The notes under the pieces: model-generated
What the model saw: only the letters and a program-made list of their open reading frames with translations
What the model was told of the DNA's origin: nothing
The model's database searches: none
Shown here: one piece after another, positions 29,422-38,611 of the stretch
Layout of the letters: each line of letters starts with the position of its first letter
How positions within the stretch are numbered: the first letter of the stretch is position 1
Origin: Paenibacillus lemnae
GTDB lineage: Bacteria > Bacillota > Bacilli > Paenibacillales > Paenibacillaceae
DNA: 64,000 nt
Direction: 5' to 3'
Assembly: GCF_012933385.1 (NCBI RefSeq)
Contig: NZ_JABBPN010000013.1
Span: 1-64,000 of the forward strand
Program-made: the position numbers and the translations under genes

Positions 29422-29688
29422 ATGCTGGACAAGTTTGTGACCGGTATGGCTTCCCTCAGGCTGTTTTCCGGCAGTGTCGAAATTTTGGCGGCGATCATAA
29501 TGCTGCGGTTAAACCAGGTGGACAAGGCCCTGGCTGTCAATTCCGCTCTGGCTTTTGTGGGACCGATGGTATTGATATTAACCACGACGATCGGACTCGT
29601 CGGCATGGCAGATAAACTGTCCTGGGGAAAAATCGGCTGGATTATGTGTGGAGCGGCCTTTCTCTTATTCGGGATTTTAAAAAAATGA
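29422..29688 (+). CDS. yqhV: DUF2619 membrane protein YqhV
   Basis: An 88-residue membrane protein with three hydrophobic helices (about 15-30, 42-63, 70-86) ending in two lysines. It matches YqhV, which immediately precedes spoIIIAA in B. subtilis as well. Function unknown. AAGGAGGA lies before the ATG. An 86-base gap to spoIIIAA may hold the spoIIIA promoter. Confidence 0.85.
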   Translation: MLDKFVTGMASLRLFSGSVEILAAIIMLRLNQVDKALAVNSALAFVGPMVLILTTTIGLVGMADKLSWGKIGWIMCGAAFLLFGILKK

Positions 29689-29698
29689 TAGATTCCAG

Positions 29699-29726
29699 GC
29701 ATAAAGACAAAGTACAAGCATACATA
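29699..29726 (+). promoter_or_regulatory. possible sigma-E promoter of the spoIIIA operon
   Basis: GCATAAA (29699-29705) and CATACATA (29719-29726) resemble sigma-E -35 and -10 elements, with a spacer one base short of the usual 14. Transcription would begin about 40 bases before spoIIIAA. The operon is sigma-E-controlled in B. subtilis. Confidence 0.4.
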
Positions 29727-29774
29727 TGGGATAAAGACCAAGAAGCGAAAACAGGATCATCTGGAGGAACGCAT

Positions 29775-30761
29775 ATGAACAAACGCCTGCTGGAATTATT
29801 TCCGGATCATTTAAAATCGCTGCTGCTCCGTGTGCCAGGACCCATATTAGAGAGGTTGGAAGAAATCCGAATCCGGGAGGGAAGGCCGCTCGAGATTAAT
29901 TACGGGGGGCAATTTCAGTTCCTGAAACCTTGCGGAGGCTTCACCTGTGTGCCAGATGATGCGTACAAGCCGGCTAGAGAAGATACGCTGAGACTGCTTG
30001 ATATGATCAGCAACCATTCCCTTTACACGCTGGAGGAAGAGCTGCGCAAAGGGTTCATCACCATAGCCGGAGGACATCGGGTCGGCTTGACGGGAAGAAC
30101 CGTACTGAGTGGGGGTAAAGTGGAGCACCTACGGGACATCAGCGGATTTAATCTGCGCATCGCCAGAGAGGTGCGCGGAGCTGCCGACAAGCTGCTGCCG
30201 TTTCTGATGGACTATAAGCGCAAGAGGGTTCTGCACACATTGATCTTATCCCCTCCTCAGCATGGCAAAACAACCATGCTTCGTGATCTCGCAAGGCTGA
30301 TCAGTCAGGGTGAGCCCGGGTCATCATCACAGAGCTGCAGGGGACTGAAGGTCGGAATCATTGATGAAAGGTCTGAGATTGCCGGCTGTATTCAAGGTGT
30401 ACCCAGCTTCGAGGTTGGGCCGCGGACAGACATTCTGGACGGCTGCCCCAAGGCTGAAGGCATGATGATGATGATTCGCTCCATGTCCCCTGATGTGCTG
30501 ATTGTGGACGAGATTGGCCGGAGTGAAGATGCGGAAGCTGTATATGAAGCGCTCCACGCCGGAATCAGTGTCATTGCTACAGCTCACGGCGCTTCGCTTC
30601 AGGATATCAAGGAGAGGCAGGGCCTCGATATGCTGATCGAAAAAAGGATGTTTGAGCGGTATGCGGTTCTTTCCCGGTCCTCGGAAGGCAGCTTGTTCCG
30701 CCTTCATGATGGAAGCCACCGCACACTGCAGACATCCATGGCTGGAGGGGCGGTGACATGA
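29775..30761 (+). CDS. spoIIIAA: stage III sporulation protein AA (ATPase)
   Basis: A 328-residue secretion-type ATPase thought to drive or assemble the SpoIIIA-SpoIIQ channel joining mother cell and forespore. Walker A is SPPQHGKTTMLRD, Walker B VLIVDEIGR, and the family block GHRVGLTGR is near residue 95. The start at 29775 is preceded by TGGAGGA; a longer frame begins inside yqhV and is rejected. First of eight spoIIIA genes in the standard order. Its TGA is followed directly, in frame, by the TTG of spoIIIAB. Confidence 0.96.
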   Translation: MNKRLLELFPDHLKSLLLRVPGPILERLEEIRIREGRPLEINYGGQFQFLKPCGGFTCVPDDAYKPAREDTLRLLDMISNHSLYTLEEELRKGFITIAGGHRVGLTGRTVLSGGKVEHLRDISGFNLRIAREVRGAADKLLPFLMDYKRKRVLHTLILSPPQHGKTTMLRDLARLISQGEPGSSSQSCRGLKVGIIDERSEIAGCIQGVPSFEVGPRTDILDGCPKAEGMMMMIRSMSPDVLIVDEIGRSEDAEAVYEALHAGISVIATAHGASLQDIKERQGLDMLIEKRMFERYAVLSRSSEGSLFRLHDGSHRTLQTSMAGGAVT

Positions 30762-31280
30762 TTGCTTAACTGGATAGGCGCAGCAATCATATTGCTGTCC
30801 GGGGGACTTGCAGGCCTGTATCAGGCCCAGCAGTTTGCTACAAGACCGCGGCAGATTCGTGAGCTGATCCAGGCACTGCAGCGGCTGGAAACCGAGATCA
30901 GTTATGGCTTTACTCCGCTCCCTCAAGCACTGGAGCGAATCGGTAAAGCGATGAAAGATCCGCTGTCATCCCTGCTGAAATGTGCCGCTGATGGCATGAA
31001 ACCGGGTCAGGGCTGGAGTGTAGAGGAAAGTTTTGCCTATGCACTTGACTCCTATTGGAAACAGACAAGCATGAAATCAGCTGAGCGGGAAGTGGTACGG
31101 CAGTTGAGTATTGTGCTTGGCACCAGCGACAGGCAGGACCAGATGAAGCATATTGCACTCGCCGCCAGTCAGCTGAAGCATGAGGAAGCGGCGGCCAGGG
31201 AAGACCAGGCCAAATATGAAAAGATGAGTAAAAGCCTGGGCCTGCTCATCAGTGCATTGATCGTCATTTTGATCTTTTAG
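30762..31280 (+). CDS. spoIIIAB: stage III sporulation protein AB
   Basis: A 172-residue membrane protein with one helix at each end and a cytosolic helical middle, resembling type II secretion GspF-like halves. It starts with TTG immediately after the spoIIIAA stop codon, in the same frame; GGAGGGG lies eleven bases upstream. Landmarks RPRQIRELIQALQRLETEI and the C-terminal LGLLISALIVILIF fit the family. Part of the channel complex in the mother cell membrane. Confidence 0.95.
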   Translation: MLNWIGAAIILLSGGLAGLYQAQQFATRPRQIRELIQALQRLETEISYGFTPLPQALERIGKAMKDPLSSLLKCAADGMKPGQGWSVEESFAYALDSYWKQTSMKSAEREVVRQLSIVLGTSDRQDQMKHIALAASQLKHEEAAAREDQAKYEKMSKSLGLLISALIVILIF

Positions 31281-31294
31281 CGAGGTGCCAGCAA

Positions 31295-31498
31295 ATGAAC
31301 ATTGAAGTGAACGCCATTTTCCAGATTGCCGGGATCGGAATTATTGTTGCCATGATCCACACGGTACTGAAGCAGATGGGAAAAGAAGATATGGCGCACT
31401 GGGTCACGTTGATCGGATTTGTAGTCGTACTGTTTATGGTGGTTCGGCTGCTGGATGATCTGCTCCAGGAAATCAAAACGATATTTCTCTTTCAGTAG
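31295..31498 (+). CDS. spoIIIAC: stage III sporulation protein AC
   Basis: A 67-residue protein with two membrane helices (about 6-24 and 36-58) around a short polar loop KQMGKEDMAHW. Length and position are exactly those of SpoIIIAC, a membrane subunit of the SpoIIIA channel. GAGGTG precedes the ATG, 14 bases after spoIIIAB. Confidence 0.95.
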   Translation: MNIEVNAIFQIAGIGIIVAMIHTVLKQMGKEDMAHWVTLIGFVVVLFMVVRLLDDLLQEIKTIFLFQ

Positions 31499-31508
31499 GT
31501 AGAGCTTC

Positions 31509-31898
31509 ATGGAGATTATACAAATTGTCGGTCTCGGTCTCATCGCAACGGTGCTCATCCTGATCATTAAAGAACAGAAACCCTTGTTTGCTTTTCTGCT
31601 GGCCCTCACAACCAGTGTCCTGATCTTCATGATGCTCATCGGGAAAATAGGCAGTGTCATTACGATGCTGGAGGATCTGGCCGAAAATTCCGGTGTGCAG
31701 ACGGTCTACTTGAAAACCGTGTTAAAGATTATCGGGATCGCCTACATTGCAGAAATGGGGGCCCAAATTGTCAGAGATGCAGGCCAGGAATCGATCGCTT
31801 CCAAAATCGAAATGGCTGGTAAAATTCTCATTCTGGTTCTTGCGGTTCCAATCATCGGCATTATCATCGAGACCGTACTGAAGCTGCTGCCGGCCTGA
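31509..31898 (+). CDS. spoIIIAD: stage III sporulation protein AD
   Basis: A 129-residue membrane protein, longer paralogue of SpoIIIAC, with four hydrophobic helices and the conserved KIIGIAYIAEMGAQIVRDAGQ stretch near the middle (here given in part: IAYIAEMGAQI). Subunit of the mother-cell membrane complex. Follows spoIIIAC by 10 bases. Confidence 0.95.
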   Translation: MEIIQIVGLGLIATVLILIIKEQKPLFAFLLALTTSVLIFMMLIGKIGSVITMLEDLAENSGVQTVYLKTVLKIIGIAYIAEMGAQIVRDAGQESIASKIEMAGKILILVLAVPIIGIIIETVLKLLPA

Positions 31899-31915
31899 GA
31901 AAGCGGGGAATGAAC

Positions 31916-33118
31916 ATGAAGAGACAACGGGCAGTCCTTGGCGCTTTGCTTCGGCTGCTGCTGATCCTCACACCGCTGTTCACCTTCTTTACCGGCACGG
32001 CAGCAGCGGCCTCGGCAGAAACCCCATCCGACGCCTGGGTGGAGGAGCAGACAAAGGAACTGCCTGTAGATCAGGTCGAACAGTACTGGAATGCGCTGAT
32101 GAAGGATTACGGGGGCTTTTTTCCGGATGGTAAAACACCGTCCTTTATGGATATGCTGCTGCCAGGAGGTGAGGGACTAAGCCTCAAAAATGTACTCGGA
32201 AGCATCGGAGGCTACGTCTGGCATGAGGTGCTTTTTAACGGCAAGCTGCTGGTTACGATTGTGATGCTGAGCATTATGAGTCTGATCCTGGAAAATCTGC
32301 ATACTGCTTTTGAAAAAAGTACAGTCAGCCGGGTAGCCTATACGATCTGCTATATGGTGATCCTTGTCATTGCTGTGAACAGCTTTCATGTTGCCATCGG
32401 TTATGCCAAAGGCGCTATAGATCAAATGATTAACTTCATGATGGCAATGCTGCCACTGCTCTTCGCACTTCTGGCATCCATGGGCAATGTGGTTACCGTG
32501 TCGATTGCGCATCCGCTGATTATCTTCATGGTTCATACGGTGGGAACATTAATCAGTACAATCGTCTTTCCACTGCTGTTCTTCTCAGCACTGCTTCATC
32601 TGGTCAGTTCACTCTCCGAAAAGTACAAGCTGACACAGCTTGGCAATCTGCTCAGGGGCATTGGTATGGGTGTGCTGGGCGTCCTGCTTACCGTTTTTCT
32701 GGGTGTCATTTCGGTCCAGGGTGTGACAAGTTCGGTCACGGATGGTGTGGCCATTCGGACAGCGAAATACGTAACCGGCAATTTTGTACCGGTGGTAGGC
32801 AAAATGTTTGCCGATGCGACCGATACGGTGATTTCAGCCTCACTGCTGGTCAAAAACTCGATTGGCCTTGCAGGCGTCATCATCATTTTGTTTCTATGTG
32901 CATTCCCGGCGATCAAAATTTTGTCCCTCGCCTTGATATATAATGTCGCGGCGGCTGTCATGCAGCCACTTGGCGACAGTCCGATTGCAGCATGCCTTCA
33001 GGCCATCGGAAAAACCATGCTCTATGTATTTGCCGCACTGGCAGCCGTGAGCATGATGTTCTTTCTGGCGATTACGATTTTGCTCTCTGCCGCAAACATC
33101 ACGGTCATGATGCGATAA
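31916..33118 (+). CDS. spoIIIAE: stage III sporulation protein AE
   Basis: A 400-residue polytopic membrane protein, with a signal-like first helix (to about residue 32), an extracytoplasmic segment of about 80 residues, then seven or eight membrane helices. It is the largest membrane subunit of the SpoIIIA complex. ATG 31916 is seven bases after GCGGGG; ATG 31910 is too close to it. Confidence 0.95.
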   Translation: MKRQRAVLGALLRLLLILTPLFTFFTGTAAAASAETPSDAWVEEQTKELPVDQVEQYWNALMKDYGGFFPDGKTPSFMDMLLPGGEGLSLKNVLGSIGGYVWHEVLFNGKLLVTIVMLSIMSLILENLHTAFEKSTVSRVAYTICYMVILVIAVNSFHVAIGYAKGAIDQMINFMMAMLPLLFALLASMGNVVTVSIAHPLIIFMVHTVGTLISTIVFPLLFFSALLHLVSSLSEKYKLTQLGNLLRGIGMGVLGVLLTVFLGVISVQGVTSSVTDGVAIRTAKYVTGNFVPVVGKMFADATDTVISASLLVKNSIGLAGVIIILFLCAFPAIKILSLALIYNVAAAVMQPLGDSPIAACLQAIGKTMLYVFAALAAVSMMFFLAITILLSAANITVMMR

Positions 33119-33145
33119 CTTCACTCCGAGGGAGGGGACAAGACG

Positions 33146-33871
33146 ATGGAATGGCTGACCGAATGGCTCAAAAGTGTCATCGTCGTAGTTATGTTTGCAG
33201 CCTTCGTAGAGCTGCTTCTGCCAGGCAAATCGATGGAACGCTATGCCAGGCTAGTGTTAAGTCTCCTCATTTTGCTCGCCCTGCTCAAGCCGATCATTGG
33301 GCTGTTTTATGAAGCTCCTGAGCCGCAGCTGGCAGAGAGGCTGGAAGCGATCGAGAAAGGAATTCCACCCGGCAGCAGCCTGGAGAAGATCTTGGCTCAA
33401 GCGGAGGTCATTCATGACATGCAGCAGAAGCAGAGCCTGCAGTGGGCAGCAGAGCAAGCGGCTCTGGAGATGAAGCATCAGATTGCTGCAGAGACAGGGG
33501 AGGAGCCCGAAAGTGTAACCGTTGCTTTGAAATTTCAGGGGGACCCTGCTTCTTCCGGACAGGGAGGAGCCGCTGTTGAATCGGTAAAGGTGAAATTAAA
33601 GCCGCGGGCAGCTGCAGATGGTCACCAAAAGGCAGACCCGGAGGATCAGGACGGGGCCAAACCCGTGGATCCTGTCCAGATCGAGAAAATCCAGGTCAGC
33701 ATCACAGAGACAAGGACAGGGGAGGAACCTGTTCTGAAAGAAAAGCCGGCAGAAGAAGATGACCCGGAATTTGTGGAGCAAGCGAGAGCTGTGAAGGCTC
33801 TTTTGGGAGCAAACTGGCGACTGACAGACGAGCAGATATCTGTAAGCGCCGCAGAACAATTTAAAACCTGA
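33146..33871 (+). CDS. spoIIIAF: stage III sporulation protein AF
   Basis: A 241-residue protein with two N-terminal membrane helices (about 8-26 and 34-52) and a large extracytoplasmic domain exposed between mother cell and forespore. The end, VKALLGANWRLTDEQISVS, has the ring-building fold shared by AF, AG and AH. The acidic, Pro/Lys-rich middle (about 140-205) is less conserved and probably disordered. GGAGGG precedes the start. Confidence 0.94.
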   Translation: MEWLTEWLKSVIVVVMFAAFVELLLPGKSMERYARLVLSLLILLALLKPIIGLFYEAPEPQLAERLEAIEKGIPPGSSLEKILAQAEVIHDMQQKQSLQWAAEQAALEMKHQIAAETGEEPESVTVALKFQGDPASSGQGGAAVESVKVKLKPRAAADGHQKADPEDQDGAKPVDPVQIEKIQVSITETRTGEEPVLKEKPAEEDDPEFVEQARAVKALLGANWRLTDEQISVSAAEQFKT

Positions 33872-33897
33872 ACCAAAAATGGATAGAAAGGGTGGTC

Positions 33898-34539
33898 ATG
33901 ATGGGAAAATGGATCAATCGGCTTGAGCAGTGGCTGGGCGGCGGAAGCGGCGGAGCCAAGAAGGTGCAGACCCTGCGCTGGCTGATCATTTTGGGACTGC
34001 TGGGTGTAGCCATTATGCTGTTCAACTCGTTTGTCCATGTGAAAAAGCTGGATAACGAGAATATTGGAAGGGAGCCGCCGGACAGCACAGAGACGTCTTC
34101 AGCTATCTCTGCTCCGGTCGGCGGAGGGAGTGAATTCGGCAGCATTGAACAGGAGTTTGAAGCCAGAACAAAGGTTATGCTGGAGCAAATTGTTGGAGTG
34201 GGAGCCGTGGATGTACTGGTCACCGTAGAATCAACAGAAGAAATCATTGTGCAGCGCAATATGAAGGATACACAGGAACTCACCGAAGAGAATGATAATA
34301 ATGGGGGCAAACGTCATGTGACCAGTTATACGCGTGACGGGCAGATTGTAACCTATGAGTCTGCAGGTGAGCAGAAACCAATTATTACAAAGCGGATCAA
34401 ACCGCAGGTTCGGGGCGTTCTCGTCGTTGCCAAGGGAGCAGAGAACGAGGTGGTTAAAGGTCTGATTGTCGATGCGGTTCAAAAAGGGTTGAATGTACCC
34501 AATTACAAAATTTCCGTCGTGCCCCGCAAGCAGGAATAG
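33898..34539 (+). CDS. spoIIIAG: stage III sporulation protein AG
   Basis: About 213 residues. One membrane helix (about 22-40) followed by an extracytoplasmic ring-building domain; in B. subtilis SpoIIIAG forms a large ring in the intermembrane space. Landmarks VGAVDVLVTVEST, GVLVVAKGA and LNVPNYKISVVPRK fit. Two adjacent ATG codons (33898 and 33901) follow AAAGGGTGG and either could start. Confidence 0.95.
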   Translation: MMGKWINRLEQWLGGGSGGAKKVQTLRWLIILGLLGVAIMLFNSFVHVKKLDNENIGREPPDSTETSSAISAPVGGGSEFGSIEQEFEARTKVMLEQIVGVGAVDVLVTVESTEEIIVQRNMKDTQELTEENDNNGGKRHVTSYTRDGQIVTYESAGEQKPIITKRIKPQVRGVLVVAKGAENEVVKGLIVDAVQKGLNVPNYKISVVPRKQE

Positions 34540-34598
34540 AGTCCGAGGCCGCGAACCGATCGCGAACAGCCGCCTAATTAAAGGAGGAAATATCTCGT

Positions 34599-35396
34599 AT
34601 GAATAACAAAAGACAAACCATCTGGTTGGTTTCCATGTTAAGTCTTATGGTCATTCTTTCAGCATATTATCTGTTCACAGAGGACGCCGGTCCTGCTGCA
34701 CCTCCGGTTGCCGAGGGAACGACATCGATCGGACAGCAGTCTAACAGCGGCACAGAAACTGCGAACAATGAAATCATCATTGATGAAGTGGTTGAAGAAG
34801 GGACAGATGGTGACGCAGGCGAGGCCAATGGAGCTCCGGCTGCCAATGAAAGCAGTCCTGATGGCGATGCAGCCGGATCAGACACTTCGAAGCCGGAATC
34901 CAAAACTAACAGCGCTGCTGCTACGGATAAGCCTGTGGAGGAACCGAAAGTCAGCGAGTCAGAAGCTGCAGTTAATACAGATAAAGAAACGGCAAAAACT
35001 GAGAAAGAAATTTTGGAGGAAGTGGCAGCTGTGCAGGCAGGCTCAGCCTCCGCAAAGCTTGAATCCTACCAGCTGGATCGCGCGAACAAGAACATGAAGC
35101 TCTATGAAGAACTGATGGCAAAACTTGATAACCAGGAAACCACTCCGGATGAAACAGCCAAAGTCACCGAACAGATGAAGACCTTGGAAGAAAAGGAGTC
35201 TATCCTGTACGCGATTGAGGAGCAGCTGCAGCAGCAGTATGAGAACGCTGTGGTAAAAGAAGAAAACGACCGTTACAATGTGGTTGTACTTAGTGAAAAG
35301 CTGGATGCCAAAAATGCAGCAGGTATTGTCAGCATGATCATGAAAGAACTCAAGGTTTCCCAGGACAAGGTCAGTGTTCAGTATGTCGCTCCTTAA
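34599..35396 (+). CDS. spoIIIAH: stage III sporulation protein AH
   Basis: A 265-residue protein with one N-terminal membrane helix (about 8-24), a long low-complexity acidic/Ala/Ser linker (25-135) and a C-terminal ring-building domain that, in B. subtilis, binds SpoIIQ across the intermembrane space. The C-terminal core runs about 140-265 (YQLDRANKN to VSVQYVAP). The linker is longer than in B. subtilis (protein about 218). AAAGGAGGA precedes the ATG. Confidence 0.95.
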   Translation: MNNKRQTIWLVSMLSLMVILSAYYLFTEDAGPAAPPVAEGTTSIGQQSNSGTETANNEIIIDEVVEEGTDGDAGEANGAPAANESSPDGDAAGSDTSKPESKTNSAAATDKPVEEPKVSESEAAVNTDKETAKTEKEILEEVAAVQAGSASAKLESYQLDRANKNMKLYEELMAKLDNQETTPDETAKVTEQMKTLEEKESILYAIEEQLQQQYENAVVKEENDRYNVVVLSEKLDAKNAAGIVSMIMKELKVSQDKVSVQYVAP

Positions 35397-35447
35397 TACG
35401 TAATAGACCGTATCCGTGGACACGGCCGCTCCTTAAGCGAAAATGAT

Positions 35448-35488
35448 GAAAGAGTCCGGGGGAATCTCTTGGACTCTTTCCATTTCTT
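35448..35488 (+). terminator. probable terminator after the spoIIIA operon
   Basis: GAAAGAGTCC (35448-35457) and GGACTCTTTC (35471-35480) form a perfect 10-bp stem with a 13-base loop, followed by CATTTCTTT rather than a pure T-run. Confidence 0.6.
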
Positions 35489-35495
35489 TGGTTTA

Positions 35496-35504
35496 TGATA
35501 TAAT
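35496..35504 (+). promoter_or_regulatory. extended -10 promoter of accBC
   Basis: TGA-TATAAT, a consensus extended -10, 67 bases before accB. No clear -35. It lies immediately after the spoIIIA terminator, as expected for a separate vegetative promoter. Confidence 0.65.
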
Positions 35505-35570
35505 ACTCTAAGTTATTGACAGACTGTCATAAGCATAGCTTCCCAGATATTGAAGGAGTGAGCGTCGAGA

Positions 35571-36062
35571 ATGTTTAATTTAAACGAAATTAAAGAATTG
35601 ATTGAACTTGTGGATCAAACATCCGTACAGGAACTGGAAATCGAGAATGAAGGCACCCGCTTGTCTATTAAGAAGCCGGGAAACCCTGAAGTTATCAGCT
35701 ATCAGGCAGCACCGCAGGCTTACGCCGCACCGCCGCAAGCTGTGGTTCAGGCAGCACCCCAGGCACCGCCCCAGAGTACTCCAGGCCAGGATCAGCCTGC
35801 CGCAGTGGATACAACAAGCTCATTACATAAGATTGTTTCACCGATGGTTGGAACATTCTACAGTTCCCCGTCTCCGGAAGCGGCTCCATATGTCAGCAAG
35901 GGAGATAAGGTGGATGTGAAGTCGACCGTATGTATTATCGAAGCCATGAAGCTGATGAATGAACTGGAAGCCGAAATCAAAGGCGAAATTGTGGAAGTGC
36001 TTGCCCAGAACGGGCAGCTGGTGGAATTCGGACAACCGCTGTTCCTGGTGAAACCGGATTGA
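35571..36062 (+). CDS. accB: acetyl-CoA carboxylase biotin carboxyl carrier protein
   Basis: A 163-residue carrier whose biotin swings between biotin carboxylase and carboxyltransferase in the first step of fatty acid synthesis. The N-terminal domain is followed by a flexible Ala/Pro/Gln linker (about 45-82) and a C-terminal biotinyl domain; the biotinylated lysine is K127 in [20 protein letters not shown] precedes the ATG. Operon with accC. Confidence 0.97.
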   Translation: MFNLNEIKELIELVDQTSVQELEIENEGTRLSIKKPGNPEVISYQAAPQAYAAPPQAVVQAAPQAPPQSTPGQDQPAAVDTTSSLHKIVSPMVGTFYSSPSPEAAPYVSKGDKVDVKSTVCIIEAMKLMNELEAEIKGEIVEVLAQNGQLVEFGQPLFLVKPD

Positions 36063-36115
36063 AATCCATGTTCACTGAGAACGTAAAGCCAATGAGTCCG
36101 AAGGAGGTAAACTGC

Positions 36116-37459
36116 ATGAGTTTTCAAAAAGTGCTGATCGCGAACCGAGGCGAAATCGCTGTACGGATCATCCGTGCCTGCCGTGAGATGGGGATTTCTA
36201 CCGTAGCTGTCTATTCAGAGCCGGATCATGATTCCCTGCATGTGAAACTTGCGGATGAAGCGTATTGCATCGGTCCAACATTGTCCAAAGACAGCTACTT
36301 GAATATTACTAACATTATGAGCGTGGCTTCTCTTACAGAATGCGACGCAATTCATCCGGGATATGGATTTCTGGCTGAGAATGCCGATTTTGCGGAAATT
36401 TGTGAATCATGCAATATTACGTTTATCGGTCCGTCAGCGGATGCCATTAACCGCATGGGTGACAAGGCAGTCGCCAAACAGACGATGAAAGATGCCGGAG
36501 TCCCCGTGATCCCGGGTTCTGACGGTCTGGTAGAGGATATGAATGAAGCCATCATGATTGCCCGTGATATCGGATATCCCGTTATTATCAAGGCAACTGC
36601 CGGCGGCGGAGGCAAAGGTATTCGTATTGCCGATGATGAGGAATCCCTTGTGAAGCAAATTACACAAGCTCAGCAGGAGGCGCAGAAAGCCTTCGGCAAT
36701 GCTGGTGTATATCTTGAGAAATATCTGACTGGCATGAAGCATGTGGAAATCCAGATCATTGCAGATACGTTTGGCAATGCCGTTCATCTGGGTGAGCGGG
36801 ATTGTTCCGTGCAGCGCCGCAGACAGAAACTGGTGGAAGAAGCGCCTTGTCCAGTACTGTCCAGTGATGTGCGGGAACGCATGGGAGCTGCAGCAGTCAG
36901 AGCAGCAAAGGCTGTTCAGTATTCCGGAGCCGGAACGCTGGAATTCTTGCTGGGATCAGACGACCAGTTTTATTTCATGGAAATGAATACCCGGATTCAG
37001 GTCGAGCATCCGGTGACCGAAATGGTTACCGGTGTGGATTTAATCAAGGAAATGGTTTCGGTAGCTGAAGGCAATCCGCTTTCCTTCTCTCAGGAGGATG
37101 TGGTCATCAACGGCTGGTCCATCGAATGCCGGATCAATGCAGAGAATCCCGACAAAGGATTTATGCCGGCACCCGGCACGATCCAGTTTTATCTGCCTCC
37201 GGGCGGTCCTGGCGTGCGTGTCGACAGTGCTGCTTATCCCGGCTATACGATCTCACCTTTTTATGATTCTATGATTGCAAAACTGATCGTATGGGCACCG
37301 ACCCGTGAAGAGGCGATTGCCAAAATGAAACGGGCTCTGCTGGAGTTTGATATTGAGGGCATTTATACGACCATTCCGTTTCACCAGAAGCTCCTGAACC
37401 ACCCTGTTTTTATTAAAGGAGACTTTGATATCAAGTTTTTAGAAGAACACGAGGTATAG
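36116..37459 (+). CDS. accC: acetyl-CoA carboxylase biotin carboxylase subunit
   Basis: A 447-residue ATP-grasp enzyme that carboxylates the biotin of AccB with bicarbonate and ATP. Motifs: [16 protein letters not shown] at the start, [14 protein letters not shown] (ATP-binding glycine loop) near 160, [14 protein letters not shown] (catalytic) near 290. ATG 36116 follows AAGGAGG at 36100 or so; the longer frame upstream begins at the accB stop and is not expected to be used. Confidence 0.97.
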   Translation: MSFQKVLIANRGEIAVRIIRACREMGISTVAVYSEPDHDSLHVKLADEAYCIGPTLSKDSYLNITNIMSVASLTECDAIHPGYGFLAENADFAEICESCNITFIGPSADAINRMGDKAVAKQTMKDAGVPVIPGSDGLVEDMNEAIMIARDIGYPVIIKATAGGGGKGIRIADDEESLVKQITQAQQEAQKAFGNAGVYLEKYLTGMKHVEIQIIADTFGNAVHLGERDCSVQRRRQKLVEEAPCPVLSSDVRERMGAAAVRAAKAVQYSGAGTLEFLLGSDDQFYFMEMNTRIQVEHPVTEMVTGVDLIKEMVSVAEGNPLSFSQEDVVINGWSIECRINAENPDKGFMPAPGTIQFYLPPGGPGVRVDSAAYPGYTISPFYDSMIAKLIVWAPTREEAIAKMKRALLEFDIEGIYTTIPFHQKLLNHPVFIKGDFDIKFLEEHEV

Positions 37460-37474
37460 ACCGAGGGGTATTGT

Positions 37475-37503
37475 TTGTCATTGATCTGGGCAGATGATAT
37501 TAT
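37475..37503 (+). promoter_or_regulatory. sigma-A promoter of the yqhY-amaP-DUF2273 genes
   Basis: -35 TTGTCA (37475-37480), 17-base spacer, -10 TATTAT (37498-37503), 66 bases before yqhY. Confidence 0.75.
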
Positions 37504-37569
37504 ATGTGTATTAAAAAACGCATGCCTTAATGTGGTCTGAAAACTTATCTTGAAAGGTGTGTTGGGACA

Positions 37570-37989
37570 ATGGTAGATTCTTTGCAGACGCCGACGGAAT
37601 TCGAGCGGACTGAAATCGGACAGATCCAGATCGCTCCAGAAGTGATTGAGGTCATTGCCGGTCTGGCAACGATCGAAGTTAAGGGCGTTGCAGGAATGAG
37701 CGGCGGTTTCGCTGGAGGTATTGCCGAACTACTGGGACGCAAAAATTTATCTAAAGGCGTTTCCGTAGAAGTCGGGCAGCGTGAAGCGGCTGTCGATGTT
37801 TCGGTCATCGTGGAATATGGCCATCGTTTGCCGGAAGTGGCGAGCGAGATCCAGCGTAATGTCAAACGTTCGATTGAGAATATGACGGGACTGAATGTAG
37901 TGGAAGTCAACGTTCACATTCATGATGTTCATTTCATGAAATCCACGGAAAAGAATGAAGATCCGGATCTGGTTCAGCGTGTGAAATAA
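37570..37989 (+). CDS. yqhY: Asp23/Gls24 family protein YqhY
   Basis: A 139-residue Asp23/Gls24 (DUF322) protein. Residues about 15-115 hold the duplicated alpha/beta fold, with GQIQIAPEVIEVIAGLA and ENMTGLNVVEVNVHIHDV. It sits after accBC as in B. subtilis, where YqhY is linked to acetyl-CoA carboxylase activity. Here it also has its own promoter and is followed by amaP, so it may be held at the membrane. Confidence 0.93.
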   Translation: MVDSLQTPTEFERTEIGQIQIAPEVIEVIAGLATIEVKGVAGMSGGFAGGIAELLGRKNLSKGVSVEVGQREAAVDVSVIVEYGHRLPEVASEIQRNVKRSIENMTGLNVVEVNVHIHDVHFMKSTEKNEDPDLVQRVK

Positions 37990-38000
37990 GAAAGAACATG

Positions 38001-38038
38001 AACCCCCGACAAATTTGTCGAGGGTTTCATCTAATTTT
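38001..38038 (+). terminator. hairpin between yqhY and amaP, possible attenuating terminator
   Basis: CCCCCGACA (38003-38011) pairs with TGTCGAGGG (38016-38024) and flanking bases, followed by TTTCATCTAATTTTTA. The T-run is delayed, so partial termination that lowers amaP expression relative to yqhY is plausible. Confidence 0.55.
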
Positions 38039-38056
38039 TAGGAGGCTTTGTTGGTG

Positions 38057-38596
38057 ATGGCTAAAATCCTGGACAGACTTATGCTCTTTATTTACAGCTT
38101 GAGCATCGGCGTAATATGTATCGTTGCCATCCTCCTTCTGAGCGGCGCTATTCCATACGACTTGACGAGTGCGCAGGAACAGGCTCTCTTTTTAGGGGGG
38201 ATTATTGCGGCATCCATTCTCCTGCTGCTGAGCCTTCGCTTCTTTTACCTTTCGATTCGGCGTGAACGTGCGACGACGAATTCGATTGATCAGCGTACAG
38301 AATACGGTGATATTCAGATTTCAGTCGAAACGATTGAAAATCTGTGTCTCAAAGCTGCTTCAAGGGTTCGCGGTGTTCGTGATTTGAAATCGCGAATCAA
38401 GGTTTCTCAAGCGGGGCTGGACATTGCGATCCGTGCAGTTGTAGATGGAGAAGAATCCATTCCCGGTCTTACCACTGAGGTACAGAAGCAGGTGCATGAC
38501 TTTGTGGAAGAAACAACGGGCATTCCGGTTTCCGGCGTATCTGTATATATAGCGAACGTGGTTCAGGCGCCAAGCTTTAAGAGCCGCGTAGAATAG
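38057..38596 (+). CDS. amaP: alkaline shock response membrane anchor protein AmaP
   Basis: A 179-residue protein with two N-terminal membrane helices (about 8-32 and 44-66) and a cytosolic C-terminal domain akin to Asp23 (from about 90, YGDIQISVETIENL). In Staphylococcus AmaP anchors Asp23 to the membrane; here YqhY is the likely partner. AGGAGG at 38040 serves ATG 38057 or the overlapping GTG/TTG just before it. Confidence 0.87.
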   Translation: MAKILDRLMLFIYSLSIGVICIVAILLLSGAIPYDLTSAQEQALFLGGIIAASILLLLSLRFFYLSIRRERATTNSIDQRTEYGDIQISVETIENLCLKAASRVRGVRDLKSRIKVSQAGLDIAIRAVVDGEESIPGLTTEVQKQVHDFVEETTGIPVSGVSVYIANVVQAPSFKSRVE

Positions 38597-38611
38597 AGGT
38601 GAGCTTCCCGG

